A stretch of DNA of 46,059 bases from Arthrobacter sp. 260 (GTDB lineage Bacteria; Actinomycetota; Actinomycetes; Actinomycetales; Micrococcaceae), in the NCBI RefSeq assembly GCF_013116745.1, contig NZ_JABFOE010000022.1, positions 1-46,059 on the forward strand. Direction: 5' to 3'. How positions within the stretch are numbered: position 1 is the stretch's first letter; the number at the start of each line of letters is the position of its first letter. Positions 8,251 to 17,280 of this stretch are shown here, in pieces. Below the pieces are notes generated by a model. The model did not search any database. It saw nothing but the letters and a program-made list of their open reading frames with translations, and was not told the origin of the DNA. The position numbers and the translations under genes are program-made.

Positions 8251-8256
8251 ATCCTA
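8251..8256 (-). promoter_or_regulatory. Leaderless -10 box of the 37-residue membrane protein
   Basis: On the reverse strand TAGGAT is followed by six bases and the ATG at 8244. It would start the four-gene transcript running down to 5914. Confidence 0.55.
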
Positions 8257-8305
8257 ACGCGACGTCCCAGTGGCTGAAGAACCCCGCCACGGCGAACCCG
8301 GCTTG

Positions 8306-9049
8306 CTAACTGGTGAACAGTTTGCCCAGAAAGTAGGTGAGCGAGCCGATCACGAGAATGGGAGCGGCCCCGACGGATAGGGCGGCGGGGACGTTCAGGG
8401 GTGCGTCCCGAGTCAGGTACAGCCTCCGTGCGGCAACCACCACCGCGCCACTGGCAGCGCCGATAAAGCCTGCCGCCAGCCCCGGAACGTCGGTCAGGAT
8501 GATGGCGCCCAGGGGTCCGGCAGTGGCCGCGAGCGCGATTCCCAGCGGTGCGACGAACCGGTCGGGCCAGGGCAGCAGGGACACCCCCAGAGCGATCAGG
8601 ACGCTGATTCCGGTGACCAGCATCATCGAGGTGTTTCCTGCGTTGATGGCCAGCCGTTCCGCCGCCACCCAGCCGGATGCGAGACAGGCCAGCAGCACAC
8701 CCACCCCCGCCCCGAGGGTCGACTCCAGCCGATGACTCTGGCCGGTGCCCCGGAACAGCTGGATGAGGAACACCGCGCCCAGACCGAGGGCGGTGGCGAC
8801 CGGCATCCACCTCATGAAATCTGTGTCGGTCGCAGTGAGCGCTGCACCTGTCGCGGCCAGGCCGCTGAGGGCGATCACCGTGGTTTGGCTCTTTTTCGCT
8901 GGGACACCGAGCAGATGGGGCCAGCCGATAGCGGCCACCAGGATCAGGACTGCTGTGACGGCACCGACGGCGGCCACGGAGAGGTAGGAAGCGGCCACTA
9001 CTGAGCTGACGGCTGCTGCCGCCGCGACGGCCACAATCCTTACTCTCAC
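8306..9049 (-). CDS. Multi-span membrane protein of unknown function
   Basis: The family is not recognised. The 247-residue protein starts with GTG and has around eight hydrophobic segments: residues about 5-24, 26-46, 58-74, 82-98, 112-128, 140-160, 165-185 and a last one at the C-terminus. No nucleotide-binding, catalytic or metal motif is visible; a permease or envelope-associated role is possible. It stands divergently from glnR with about 180 bases between, so the two may share regulatory DNA. A gene for an exported or membrane protein also sits next to glnR in mycobacteria. Confidence 0.75.
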   Translation of the reverse strand: MRVRIVAVAAAAAVSSVVAASYLSVAAVGAVTAVLILVAAIGWPHLLGVPAKKSQTTVIALSGLAATGAALTATDTDFMRWMPVATALGLGAVFLIQLFRGTGQSHRLESTLGAGVGVLLACLASGWVAAERLAINAGNTSMMLVTGISVLIALGVSLLPWPDRFVAPLGIALAATAGPLGAIILTDVPGLAAGFIGAASGAVVVAARRLYLTRDAPLNVPAALSVGAAPILVIGSLTYFLGKLFTS

Positions 9050-9119
9050 CCCAGCAATACTGCCCTACCGCTTCGGCATGTGAAAACTTGGTCTCCCGGG
9101 TGCGACGCATCACACCCGG

Positions 9120-9125
9120 TATACT
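9120..9125 (+). promoter_or_regulatory. Candidate -10 box of glnR
   Basis: TATACT is a near-perfect -10 hexamer. A start about seven bases later would leave a leader of roughly 100 bases before the glnR ATG. No good -35 box is seen 17 bases upstream, so an activator may be needed. Confidence 0.45.
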
Positions 9126-9230
9126 GGATCAAACCTGCAAGGGCTCCGGACGGGATCATATGGCCTCTGACCTGCCCCGGGAGCCTGACCCAGCCGCCCG
9201 ATGATGCGCGTCCAAATTTATGGAGGACAC

Positions 9231-9932
9231 ATGCCGCACATCCTGATGTTGACCAACAGCCCCGGTTCGTCGGTGGGTGTCCTTCCCGCGCTCGAATTGC
9301 TGAACCACAAGGTCCATATCCTGCCCGCCGAGCCGACGGCGCTGCTCGAGACGGAACCCTGCGACGTGGTGATGGTGGATGCGCGCAAGGACATGGTCGG
9401 CGCCCGGTCTCTCACCCAGCTGCTCAAGGCCACCGGCCTGAGCGCCCCCCTCATGCTCGTTCTCACTGAGGGCGGCATGGCTGCAGTGGCTGCCAACTGG
9501 CTGGCGGACGACGTCGTCCTCGACTCGGCGGGCCCCGCAGAGGTTGAGGCGCGGCTGCGTTTGGTCATCGCGAGGTCCAGTGCCGCTGAAACGGAAACCA
9601 GCAACGAGATCCGCGCGTCGGGCGTGGTGATCGACGAGACTAGCTATACGGCACGTGTCGGCGGGGAACCGCTGAACCTCACCTACAAGGAATTCGAGCT
9701 GCTGAAGTACCTGGCACAGCACCCGGGCAGGGTGTTCACCCGGGACCAGCTGCTGCACGAGGTCTGGGGCTATGACTACTACGGCGGAACCCGGACCGTG
9801 GATGTGCATGTCCGTCGCCTGCGGGCAAAGCTGGGCGCCGACCATGAACAGCTGATCGGGACAGTCCGCAATGTGGGCTACCGGTTCACGCTGAACCGGG
9901 CCACTGAGGACCGCCCGGCGGTTGACGCGTAA
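9231..9932 (+). CDS. glnR: GlnR, global nitrogen-response regulator (OmpR family)
   Basis: This DNA-binding regulator of nitrogen assimilation genes has 233 residues. The N-terminal pseudo-receiver begins [13 protein letters not shown] and carries D50 in VVMVDARKD, but the invariant receiver lysine is absent ([10 protein letters not shown] instead of a YVTKPF-like strand), as in known GlnR proteins that work without a kinase. The C-terminal winged helix (about 145-228) has [38 protein letters not shown] and [10 protein letters not shown], which match Streptomyces GlnR closely from memory. The start is set by GGAGG nine bases upstream; the longer frame from 9201 is unlikely. mshD follows, the same neighbour as in mycobacteria. 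No cognate kinase gene is adjacent. Confidence 0.9.
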   Translation: MPHILMLTNSPGSSVGVLPALELLNHKVHILPAEPTALLETEPCDVVMVDARKDMVGARSLTQLLKATGLSAPLMLVLTEGGMAAVAANWLADDVVLDSAGPAEVEARLRLVIARSSAAETETSNEIRASGVVIDETSYTARVGGEPLNLTYKEFELLKYLAQHPGRVFTRDQLLHEVWGYDYYGGTRTVDVHVRRLRAKLGADHEQLIGTVRNVGYRFTLNRATEDRPAVDA

Positions 9933-9966
9933 CCCTGCCGGCTGACCATTCGGCGGTTAACCGGAA

Positions 9967-10000
9967 AAGTCCCTCCACCACTGTTGTGGCGTCGGGACTT
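9967..10000. terminator. Stem-loop downstream of glnR
   Basis: AAGTCCC (9967-9973) pairs with GGGACTT (9994-10000), and CCAC with GTGG form an inner stem. It lies 35 bases after the glnR stop. There is no T-run, so it is either a weak terminator or a structured 3' end, or an operator-like palindrome before mshD. Confidence 0.45.
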
Positions 10001-10154
10001 CTCGGGTGTTACTCGTGGAGGACATACGGGTCGAACGTATCGCGGGCACCCCACTGGTGCATCCCCCCTGAACGATCCCTCACACTACCCCACCCACTGG
10101 AGAGTGCCAAAACGGCCCGTCGGAATCTTCTCCCGTTCGACCTGTCCGGAGGGT

Positions 10155-10160
10155 TAGGCT
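10155..10160 (+). promoter_or_regulatory. Leaderless -10 box of mshD
   Basis: TAGGCT is followed by six bases and the mshD ATG at 10167. No ribosome-binding site is present. Confidence 0.55.
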
Positions 10161-10166
10161 GGCACC

Positions 10167-11216
10167 ATGACCACAGCCCACGTTCCCACCTGGCCCATCC
10201 TCCGTATCAAGGGTGCCCCCGAGCCCCGGCTCCTGCAGGACATCCTCGGGCTGGCGGCAGCGGCCGCCGAGGCCGACGGGAACCCACCCCTGTCTGAGCA
10301 GACCCTGGTCAATCTCCGGACTGCTGACGCTCACCCCGACTCGCTGCTGGTCTTCGCTACCTACGCCGTCGACGCCGATTCCGCAGCCGTGTCCTCCGGC
10401 GACCCGGCCGGCGCGTCAGTCGACGCCGAGGAACTCGCGGGGGTGGCGGTGGTCAGTCTGCCGCGCGACGAAGCTGCGGGCCAATCCGATCCCGGGGTCC
10501 TCGAACTGGTGGTCCGACCCACCTACCGCAGCCAGGGCGTCGGGACCGCACTGGCCGACGCCGTCACTGCCCACAACCTTCCAACGCTCCGAGCCTGGTC
10601 CCACGGCAACCACGCGGCAGCCGTCAGCCTGGCCGCGAAGAACGGCTTCGAACCGGTACGGGAACTGTGGCGGATGCGTCAGACCCGCGCCGCGCTGGAG
10701 GCCTCGGTCCTGGCTCCGGCGGCCGACCAGGTCACCCTGCCCGACGGCGTCGTGCTGCGTGCCTTCCAGCCGGGCGTCGACGAACAGGCCTGGCTCGCCG
10801 CCAACCGGGCAGCGTTCGTGGACCACGCCGAGCAGGGAGCCACCACGCTGGAGGACCTGCAGGCCAGGATGGCCGAGGACTGGTTCGACCCCGCAGGGTT
10901 CCTGCTCGCCGTCCGGGAGTCCGACGGCCAGCTGCTCGGGTTCCACTGGACCAAGGTGCATCCCCGGTCAGGGAGCCACCCCGCGATGGGCGAGGTCTAT
11001 GTGGTCGGAGTAACCCCTGAGGCCCAGGGCATGGGGCTGGGGAAGGCGCTGACCATCGCCGGTATCGAACACCTCCATGCGCAGGGACTTCAGGCAATCA
11101 TGCTGTACGTCGATGCCGACAACACGGCCGCAGTGGCGCTCTACCGCAAGCTGGGCTTCACCCGGTGGGACGTTGACGTCATGTACGCGCCGCGGGTTGC
11201 CGGGGCAAGCTTGTAA
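10167..11216 (+). CDS. mshD: Mycothiol synthase (double GNAT)
   Basis: It acetylates Cys-GlcN-Ins to mycothiol, the main low-molecular-weight thiol of actinobacteria. The 349-residue protein contains two GNAT domains: the N-terminal one shows LVVRPTYRSQGVGTALADAV and AAVSLAAKNGFEPVRELWRMR (about residues 110-172); the C-terminal, catalytic one shows EVYVVGVTPEAQGMGLGKALT and LYVDADNTAAVALYRKLGFTRWDVDVMY (about 275-342). An insertion around residues 70-95, rich in Ala, Asp and Ser, separates strands of the first domain. Its position between glnR and ppk fits actinobacterial synteny. Confidence 0.92.
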   Translation: MTTAHVPTWPILRIKGAPEPRLLQDILGLAAAAAEADGNPPLSEQTLVNLRTADAHPDSLLVFATYAVDADSAAVSSGDPAGASVDAEELAGVAVVSLPRDEAAGQSDPGVLELVVRPTYRSQGVGTALADAVTAHNLPTLRAWSHGNHAAAVSLAAKNGFEPVRELWRMRQTRAALEASVLAPAADQVTLPDGVVLRAFQPGVDEQAWLAANRAAFVDHAEQGATTLEDLQARMAEDWFDPAGFLLAVRESDGQLLGFHWTKVHPRSGSHPAMGEVYVVGVTPEAQGMGLGKALTIAGIEHLHAQGLQAIMLYVDADNTAAVALYRKLGFTRWDVDVMYAPRVAGASL

Positions 11217-11290
11217 GGTGGATCGTGATGCCGTGACACCCGCTCTTTCCGGGGTGAATAACGGCAACCCACCCGCCGTCAGGAGACACC

Positions 11291-13513
11291 ATGGAATCCG
11301 AAATCGCAGCACGCGTTCCGGCACGGTACGGTTCATCCGAGGTGGCACCAGCGCGTGCCACCCAGGACCGCATCGATATCCCGGAATTTGCACCCAGCCT
11401 GCTTCCCTCGGGCGCCATCACCCCTGACCGGTTCTTGGACCGCGAATCGAGCTGGCTCGACTTCAATGCCCGCGTGCTGGAACTGGCCGAGGACCCCGAC
11501 CTGTACCTGCTGGAACGGGTCAGCTTCCTGTCCATTTTCGCATCCAACCTGGACGAGTTCTTCATGGTGCGGGTCGCCGGGCTGAAGCGTCGCATCGCGA
11601 CCGGTCTCGCCGTCCCGTCCGCTGCAGGGCTGAGCCCCATTGAGCAGCTTGAACAGATCATGGCCGACGGCTACAAGCTGCAGCAGCGCCATGCAGCGGT
11701 CTTCGCCGAGAACATTCGGCCCGCGCTCGCCGAAGAGAACATTCACCTGACCACCTGGGATGAACTCGACGACACCGCCCGCGCCGAACTGACGACCCTG
11801 TTCGCGGAGAAGGTTTTCCCCATCCTGACCCCGCTGGCGGTTGATCCCGCGCACCCCTTCCCCTACATCTCGGGGCTGTCCCTGAACCTCGCCGTCGTCG
11901 TCCGTAATCCGGTCAGTGAGAAGGAGCTCTTCGCCCGCGTCAAGGTCCCCGACCAGCTCCCCCGCCTGATCTCCGTGGATGGGCCCCGCGCGGGAAACGT
12001 CACGGGCCGGACTGCCCGGTTCATCCCGCTGGAAGAGGTCATCGCGGTGCACCTGGACCAGCTGTTCCCGGGAATGGAAGTACTTGAGCACCACACCTTC
12101 CGGGTGACCCGAAACGAGGACCTGGAGGTGGAGGAGGACGACGCCGAGAACCTCCTGCAGGCTCTGGAGAAGGAGCTGCTGCGGCGACGGTTTGGCCCGC
12201 CGGTCCGCCTGGAAGTCACCACCGACATCAACCCCAGCATCCGCGCCCTGCTGTCCCGTGAACTCGGAGTGGAGGAGGACGAGGTCTACGGGCTGCCCGC
12301 TCCCCTCGACCTGCGGGGCCTCAGCGTAATCGGCAGCATCGACCGTGGCGAACTCCGCTACCCGAAGCACGTCCCGCACACCAACCGGGACCTGAAGGAA
12401 AGCGAAACGTCGAAGGCCGCCAACGTTTTCGCTGCCATGCGGCGCCGCGACATCCTGCTGCACCACCCGTACGACTCGTTCTCCACCTCGGTCCAGGCAT
12501 TCCTTGAGCAGGCGGCCGCGGACCCGAAGGTACAGGCAATCAAGCAGACGCTGTACCGGACGTCCGGTGATTCACCGATCGTTGATGCACTGATCGACGC
12601 CGCCGAGTCCGGCAAGCAGGTTCTGGCGCTCGTGGAGATCAAGGCCCGCTTCGACGAGCAGGCCAACATCTCCTGGGCACGCAAGCTGGAGCAGGCCGGA
12701 GTTCACGTGGTTTACGGCATCGTGGGACTGAAGACCCACTGCAAGCTGTCCCTCGTGGTCCGGCAGGAAATCGATGGCCTCCGCAGGTACTGCCATATCG
12801 GCACCGGGAACTACCACCCGCGCACGGCCCGCTACTACGAGGATTTCGGGTTGCTGACCGCCAACGAGCAGGTTGGCCAGGACCTGTCCCGGCTGTTCAA
12901 TCAGCTGTCCGGGTACGCACCGAAGTCCACGTTCAAGCGCCTGCTGGTTGCCCCGCGGTCGGTGCGGTCCGGTCTGATCGACCGGATTGAACGGGAGATC
13001 GCCAACCAGAAAGCTGGCCTGGCGGCCCGAGTGGTGGTGAAGGTCAACTCGATCGTCGACGAAGCCGTCATCGATGCCCTCTACCGGGCATCCCAGGCCG
13101 GTGTGAAGGTGGACGTGATCGTCAGGGGAATCTGCTCGGTCAGACCCGGCGTGCCTGGACTCAGTGAGAACATCACCGTCCGGTCGGTATTGGGCCGCTT
13201 CCTCGAACACTCACGAGTCTTTGCCTTCGCCAATGGCGGGGACCCCGCGGTTTTCATCGGCTCGGCCGACATGATGCACCGTAACCTTGACCGCCGGGTG
13301 GAAACCCTGGTCCAGTTGAGCGCACCGGAGGACATTGGCTACCTCATGTCACTGCTCGACCGCTACATGGACGAGGGCACCGCTAGCTGGCACCTGGATC
13401 GCGAGGGCCGGTGGACCCGGCATCACAAGGATGCCGAGGGCGCTCCCCTGAGCGACGTCCAGAGCTACCTACTGGCGTCCCGCGCGCGCAACCGGTCAGC
13501 GGTTCGCCACTGA
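11291..13513 (+). CDS. ppk: Polyphosphate kinase 1
   Basis: It reversibly polymerises the gamma-phosphate of ATP into inorganic polyphosphate. The 740-residue protein shows all PPK1 landmarks: [20 protein letters not shown] (about 47-66), the ATP-site region, the autophosphorylated histidine H483 in [32 protein letters not shown] and the second phospholipase-D-like histidine in [14 protein letters not shown]. The start has AGGAG at good spacing. The 74 bases before it hold no clear PHO-box repeat. The last base of its TGA stop is the first base of the next gene's ATG, so the Nudix gene is translationally coupled. Confidence 0.96.
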   Translation: MESEIAARVPARYGSSEVAPARATQDRIDIPEFAPSLLPSGAITPDRFLDRESSWLDFNARVLELAEDPDLYLLERVSFLSIFASNLDEFFMVRVAGLKRRIATGLAVPSAAGLSPIEQLEQIMADGYKLQQRHAAVFAENIRPALAEENIHLTTWDELDDTARAELTTLFAEKVFPILTPLAVDPAHPFPYISGLSLNLAVVVRNPVSEKELFARVKVPDQLPRLISVDGPRAGNVTGRTARFIPLEEVIAVHLDQLFPGMEVLEHHTFRVTRNEDLEVEEDDAENLLQALEKELLRRRFGPPVRLEVTTDINPSIRALLSRELGVEEDEVYGLPAPLDLRGLSVIGSIDRGELRYPKHVPHTNRDLKESETSKAANVFAAMRRRDILLHHPYDSFSTSVQAFLEQAAADPKVQAIKQTLYRTSGDSPIVDALIDAAESGKQVLALVEIKARFDEQANISWARKLEQAGVHVVYGIVGLKTHCKLSLVVRQEIDGLRRYCHIGTGNYHPRTARYYEDFGLLTANEQVGQDLSRLFNQLSGYAPKSTFKRLLVAPRSVRSGLIDRIEREIANQKAGLAARVVVKVNSIVDEAVIDALYRASQAGVKVDVIVRGICSVRPGVPGLSENITVRSVLGRFLEHSRVFAFANGGDPAVFIGSADMMHRNLDRRVETLVQLSAPEDIGYLMSLLDRYMDEGTASWHLDREGRWTRHHKDAEGAPLSDVQSYLLASRARNRSAVRH

Positions 13514-14478
13514 TGGCGTCGACCGACGAGGTGGTGACCATCGCACCCCAGGACACGGAACCCGCGGTTGTTGCCGCGGGTGCCATCTGCTGGCGGAAGG
13601 AGCAGGGCCAGCTTGAGGTCCTCCTGATCCATCGCCCCCGGTACACTGACTGGTCCTGGCCCAAGGGGAAGCTCGATCCGGGCGAAACCACGCCTGAGTG
13701 CGCCGTCAGGGAGGTCGAGGAGGAGGTGGGCCTCAAGGTTTCACTGGGTATCCCCCTCGCCTCCACCCTCTACCCTGTCGGATCGGGCATGAAGCTGGTG
13801 CACTACTGGGCGGCGCGCACCGAGCGCATGGTGGTGCGGCCGGATGGAAAGGAAGTGGACAAGTTTCTCTGGGTCACCCCGGCCCGCGCGTCCGAGCTGC
13901 TGACCAACCCCACCGACCGCGAACCCCTCGAATCACTGATAGCGGCGTACAAGGCCGAGCAGCTGGCCACCTGGCCCCTGATCGTCGTCCGCCACGCCAA
14001 GGCGAAGCCACGATCCTCCTGGACCCGGGCCGAGGGTGAACGCCCCCTGGCCGCAACCGGCCGCCGGCAGGCGGTGGCGGTGAGCCGTCTGCTCGAAGCC
14101 TGGCATCCGTCCTGGGTGGTGAGCAGCCCGTGGGAGCGGTGCATCCAGACCGTCGCGCCGTATCTGAAGTCAAAGGACATCAAGCTCAAGCTCGCGGATT
14201 CGATCACTGAGCGTAACGCAGGCCGCAAACCGGACAAGGCCACCTCCACCGTCGAAAAGCTTTTCGACAAGCGCCGCCCGGTGGCGCTTTGTACCCACCG
14301 CCCAGTCCTCCCGCTGGTCTTCGGCGTGCTCAGGCGTCACATGTCAAAGGATCTGGCTGCGGCCCTCCCGACCGATGACCCCTTCCTGGCCCCCGGCGAG
14401 GTGCTCATCAGTCATGTCAGCACCAAGGTCCCCGGACGAATCGTCGCCGTTGAACAGTTCAGGGCCTACGACGACTAG
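13513..14478 (+). CDS. mutT1: MutT1-type Nudix hydrolase fused to histidine phosphatase
   Basis: The N-terminal Nudix domain contains a complete Nudix box at residues 52-74 (G52, E58, R66-E67, E70-E71, G73). The C-terminal domain starts with the histidine-phosphatase motif VVRHAKAK (R158, H159). Mycobacterial MutT1 has the same two-domain plan and hydrolyses 8-oxo-GTP/dGTP and diadenosine polyphosphates. The start is the ATG that overlaps the ppk stop by one base; the frame open from 13411 lies inside ppk. Coupling to ppk suggests a link between nucleotide or polyphosphate turnover and sanitation. Confidence 0.88.
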   Translation: MASTDEVVTIAPQDTEPAVVAAGAICWRKEQGQLEVLLIHRPRYTDWSWPKGKLDPGETTPECAVREVEEEVGLKVSLGIPLASTLYPVGSGMKLVHYWAARTERMVVRPDGKEVDKFLWVTPARASELLTNPTDREPLESLIAAYKAEQLATWPLIVVRHAKAKPRSSWTRAEGERPLAATGRRQAVAVSRLLEAWHPSWVVSSPWERCIQTVAPYLKSKDIKLKLADSITERNAGRKPDKATSTVEKLFDKRRPVALCTHRPVLPLVFGVLRRHMSKDLAAALPTDDPFLAPGEVLISHVSTKVPGRIVAVEQFRAYDD

Positions 14479-14528
14479 CCCCGCGGGACGTCAGCTCCAC
14501 GCCACACCCCACCGCCGAAGGGTTAGAT

Positions 14529-14546
14529 CGGGCGACTCACCGCCCG
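14529..14546. terminator. Weak hairpin after the Nudix gene
   Basis: CGGGCG and CGCCCG, six bases apart, lie 50 bases after the stop codon. There is no T-run. The rest of the 14479-14683 gap holds only the thyA promoter. Confidence 0.25.
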
Positions 14547-14670
14547 GCGAAGCCACCCAATGTCACTTCTCGGCGGATGAGCGCCTCCTGGACCTTGTCC
14601 GCGCCCATCAGGCATCCCCTCGGTAGGAATGGCGGCGCGCCGACCAGATGGCCGAAAAGCCGTCAACCAC

Positions 14671-14676
14671 TAGAGT
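14671..14676 (+). promoter_or_regulatory. Leaderless -10 box of thyA
   Basis: TAGAGT is followed by seven bases and the GTG at 14684. This spacing decides the thyA start in favour of GTG over the upstream ATG at 14648. Confidence 0.6.
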
Positions 14677-14683
14677 GGTAGGC

Positions 14684-15496
14684 GTGAGTTCAGAACCCAT
14701 CCCCACACCGTACGAGGATCTGCTGCGCGATGTGATGGCCAACGGCGCGGTCAAAACCGACCGCACCGGCACCGGAACGCGCAGCGTATTCGGACGCCAG
14801 CTTCGCTTTGACCTCGCCGAATCTTTCCCCCTGGTCACCACGAAACGCGTGCACTTCAAATCGGTGGCCCTGGAGCTGCTCTGGTTCCTCCGCGGTGACT
14901 CCAACGTGTCCTGGCTGCAGGAGCGTGGGGTGAAGATCTGGAACGAGTGGGCCGGCGACGACGGCGAGCTTGGTCCGGTCTACGGCGTCCAGTGGCGCTC
15001 CTGGCCCACACCGGACGGCGGGCACATCGACCAGATCGCCCAGGTGGTGCAGGACCTCAAGGACAACCCCGATTCGCGGCGCCACCTGGTCTCGGCCTGG
15101 AACGTCTCGGAACTGCACAACATGGCGCTGCCACCGTGCCACGCGTTCTTCCAGTTCTACGTGGCGGACGGCAAACTCTCCTGCCAGCTGTACCAGCGCT
15201 CGGCCGACACCTTCCTCGGCGTCCCGTTCAATATCGCTTCCTACGCGCTGCTGACCCTGATGGTCGCCCAGCAGGTGGGCCTGAAGCCGGGGGAACTTAT
15301 CTGGACCGGCGGGGACGTGCACATCTACGACAATCATGTCGAGCAGGTGAACGAACAACTGACCCGGGAGCCCTACCCGAGCCCGCAATTGCTGATCAAC
15401 CGTAAACCCGAGAGCATTTTCGACTACACGCTGGAGGACTTTGACGTGGTGAACTACCAACACCATCCCACTATCAAGGCACCGATCGCCGTATGA
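14684..15496 (+). CDS. thyA: Thymidylate synthase
   Basis: It converts dUMP to dTMP with methylene-tetrahydrofolate. The 270-residue protein starts at GTG ([14 protein letters not shown]), giving a family-standard length. Seen: [12 protein letters not shown] (68-79), the [11 protein letters not shown] region (98-107), nucleophile C152 in [25 protein letters not shown] and YDNHVEQV. The gene overlaps folA by four bases, the usual pairing because the reaction makes dihydrofolate that FolA must reduce. Confidence 0.96.
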   Translation: MSSEPIPTPYEDLLRDVMANGAVKTDRTGTGTRSVFGRQLRFDLAESFPLVTTKRVHFKSVALELLWFLRGDSNVSWLQERGVKIWNEWAGDDGELGPVYGVQWRSWPTPDGGHIDQIAQVVQDLKDNPDSRRHLVSAWNVSELHNMALPPCHAFFQFYVADGKLSCQLYQRSADTFLGVPFNIASYALLTLMVAQQVGLKPGELIWTGGDVHIYDNHVEQVNEQLTREPYPSPQLLINRKPESIFDYTLEDFDVVNYQHHPTIKAPIAV

Positions 15497-16056
15497 GCTC
15501 CCCGAACCGCGGCATCATCGACGCCATCGGCCGGGAGCCATTCATCGGCATGATCTGGGCCCAGACCGAGAACGGGGTGATCGGGAAGGATGGCGGCATG
15601 CCCTGGCGCCTCCCCGAGGACATGGAACACTTCAAGCGGACCACCCTGGGTCACCCGGTGATCATGGGCCGGCATACCTGGCAGTCGTTCCCGGCCAAGT
15701 ACCGACCGTTGCCGGACCGGACCAACATTGTGGTGAGCAAGCACGGACTCGAGGCAGGCGAGCTGACGGGCGCCGTCGTCGTCGACTCCCTGGACGACGC
15801 CTTCGAGGAAGCCCGGCGCAGTCCGGGTGCGGAACAGATCTGGGTCATCGGCGGCGGGCAAATCTATGAGGCAGCGCTGCCGGTTGCCCAGGCCGCGGTA
15901 GTCACAGTCATCGAATCGACCACCAAGGGTGACACCTTCGCCCCCACGCTCGGCCCGGACTGGCAGCTCGACGGGGTGACCCCGCAGCAGGGGTGGCTCT
16001 CCGGCGCCAACGGCACGCGCTACCGGATCAGCCTCTGGACCAAGGGCCGCGACTAG
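15493..16056 (+). CDS. folA: Dihydrofolate reductase
   Basis: It regenerates tetrahydrofolate with NADPH. The 187-residue protein shows [32 protein letters not shown] substrate site (W and the acidic residue of the PEDM loop), [15 protein letters not shown], and [14 protein letters not shown]. It is about 20 residues longer than the minimal enzyme at the N-terminus; the start used overlaps the thyA stop as ATGA, which supports it. Co-expressed with thyA. Confidence 0.95.
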   Translation: MSSPNRGIIDAIGREPFIGMIWAQTENGVIGKDGGMPWRLPEDMEHFKRTTLGHPVIMGRHTWQSFPAKYRPLPDRTNIVVSKHGLEAGELTGAVVVDSLDDAFEEARRSPGAEQIWVIGGGQIYEAALPVAQAAVVTVIESTTKGDTFAPTLGPDWQLDGVTPQQGWLSGANGTRYRISLWTKGRD

Positions 16057-16110
16057 CAGCCCCGACATCAGCACTTCGTAACCCAATCGGAGCTCGCGGA
16101 CCGGCTCGCC

Positions 16111-16116
16111 TAGACT
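16111..16116 (+). promoter_or_regulatory. Leaderless -10 box of asd
   Basis: TAGACT is followed by six bases and the asd ATG at 16123. No ribosome-binding site is present. Confidence 0.55.
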
Positions 16117-16122
16117 TGCAGC

Positions 16123-17277
16123 ATGACTACAGCAGTAAACAGTTCATCGTCCCTGCCCAGCGTCGGTTTTGTGGGCTGGCGCGGCATGGTGGGATCGGTC
16201 CTGATGCAGCGCATGCAGGACGAGGGCGATTTCGGCCTGATCAACCCCGTGTTCTTCTCCACCTCCAACGCGGGAGGCGCCGCACCCTCGTTCGCTGAGG
16301 GGGCCCCCGCCCTGCAGGACGCGTACGACGTCGACGCGCTGGCGAAGCTCTCCACCATCGTCACCGCGCAGGGCGGCGACTACACCTCCGCGATCTACCC
16401 GAAGCTGCGCGACAGCGGCTGGGATGGCCTGTGGATCGACGCAGCGTCGACCCTGCGGATGGAGTCCAGCTCGATCATCGTGCTCGATCCGGTCAACCGT
16501 GACGTCATCGACGCGGGACTCTCCCGCGGGGTACGGGATTTCATTGGCGGTAACTGCACCGTCTCCTGCATGCTGATGGGCCTCGGCGGGCTGTTCCGCA
16601 ATGGCCTGGTCGAGTGGGGAACCTCGATGACCTACCAGGCGGCCTCCGGGGGCGGTGCCCGCCACATGCGCGAGTTGCTGAACCAGTTCGGTGCCATCCA
16701 CGGCTCGGTGGCCGCGAACCTTGAGGACCCCGCATCAGCCATCCTGGCCATCGACCAGGCGGTCCTTGCCCAGCAACGCAACCCGGAGATGGATGCCTCG
16801 CAGTTCGGGGTACCGCTGGCCGGTTCGGTGCTGCCCTGGATTGACGCCGATCTGGGCAACGGCATGTCCCGCGAGGAGTGGAAGGCCGGAGCTGAAACCA
16901 ACAAGATCCTTGGCACCGATGTGGCCGAGGGTGCACTGATCCCGTTTGACGGCCTCTGCGTCAGGGTGGGCGCCATGCGCTCCCACTCCCAGGCGCTGAC
17001 CCTGAAACTTACCGAGGATATCCCGCTCGCCGAGATTGAGCAGTTGATCGACCAGGACAACGAGTGGGCCACTGTCATCCCCAACACCAAAGAGGCGACA
17101 CTGTCCCACCTCACCCCCGTCGCGGCGACCGGGTCACTGATGGTGCCCGTGGGCCGACTCCGGAAGATGGAAATGGGGCCGCAGTACCTCAGTGCCTTCA
17201 CCGTGGGAGATCAGCTGTTGTGGGGAGCCGCTGAGCCCCTGCGCCGGATGCTCCTCATCAGCACCGGCAACCTCTAG
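16123..17277 (+). CDS. asd: Aspartate-semialdehyde dehydrogenase, E. coli-type
   Basis: It makes aspartate semialdehyde for lysine/diaminopimelate, threonine and methionine. The 384-residue protein has the long form known from Gammaproteobacteria: [18 protein letters not shown] (14-31), nucleophile C145 in [25 protein letters not shown], the active-site histidine in RSHSQAL, and the C-terminal [19 protein letters not shown]. Its resemblance to E. coli Asd is close throughout, unlike the shorter mycobacterial type. It has its own leaderless promoter 66 bases after folA. It ends three bases from the convergent murB stop. Confidence 0.93.
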   Translation: MTTAVNSSSSLPSVGFVGWRGMVGSVLMQRMQDEGDFGLINPVFFSTSNAGGAAPSFAEGAPALQDAYDVDALAKLSTIVTAQGGDYTSAIYPKLRDSGWDGLWIDAASTLRMESSSIIVLDPVNRDVIDAGLSRGVRDFIGGNCTVSCMLMGLGGLFRNGLVEWGTSMTYQAASGGGARHMRELLNQFGAIHGSVAANLEDPASAILAIDQAVLAQQRNPEMDASQFGVPLAGSVLPWIDADLGNGMSREEWKAGAETNKILGTDVAEGALIPFDGLCVRVGAMRSHSQALTLKLTEDIPLAEIEQLIDQDNEWATVIPNTKEATLSHLTPVAATGSLMVPVGRLRKMEMGPQYLSAFTVGDQLLWGAAEPLRRMLLISTGNL

Positions 17278-17280
17278 AGA

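Noticed and set aside
11217..11290. PHO-box-like repeats before ppk
   Set aside because: GGTGAATAACGG resembles part of a PHO box, but no second 11-base direct repeat is visible.
11333..12466. A 377-codon reverse frame inside ppk
   Set aside because: Antisense shadow of a gene with all PPK1 motifs.
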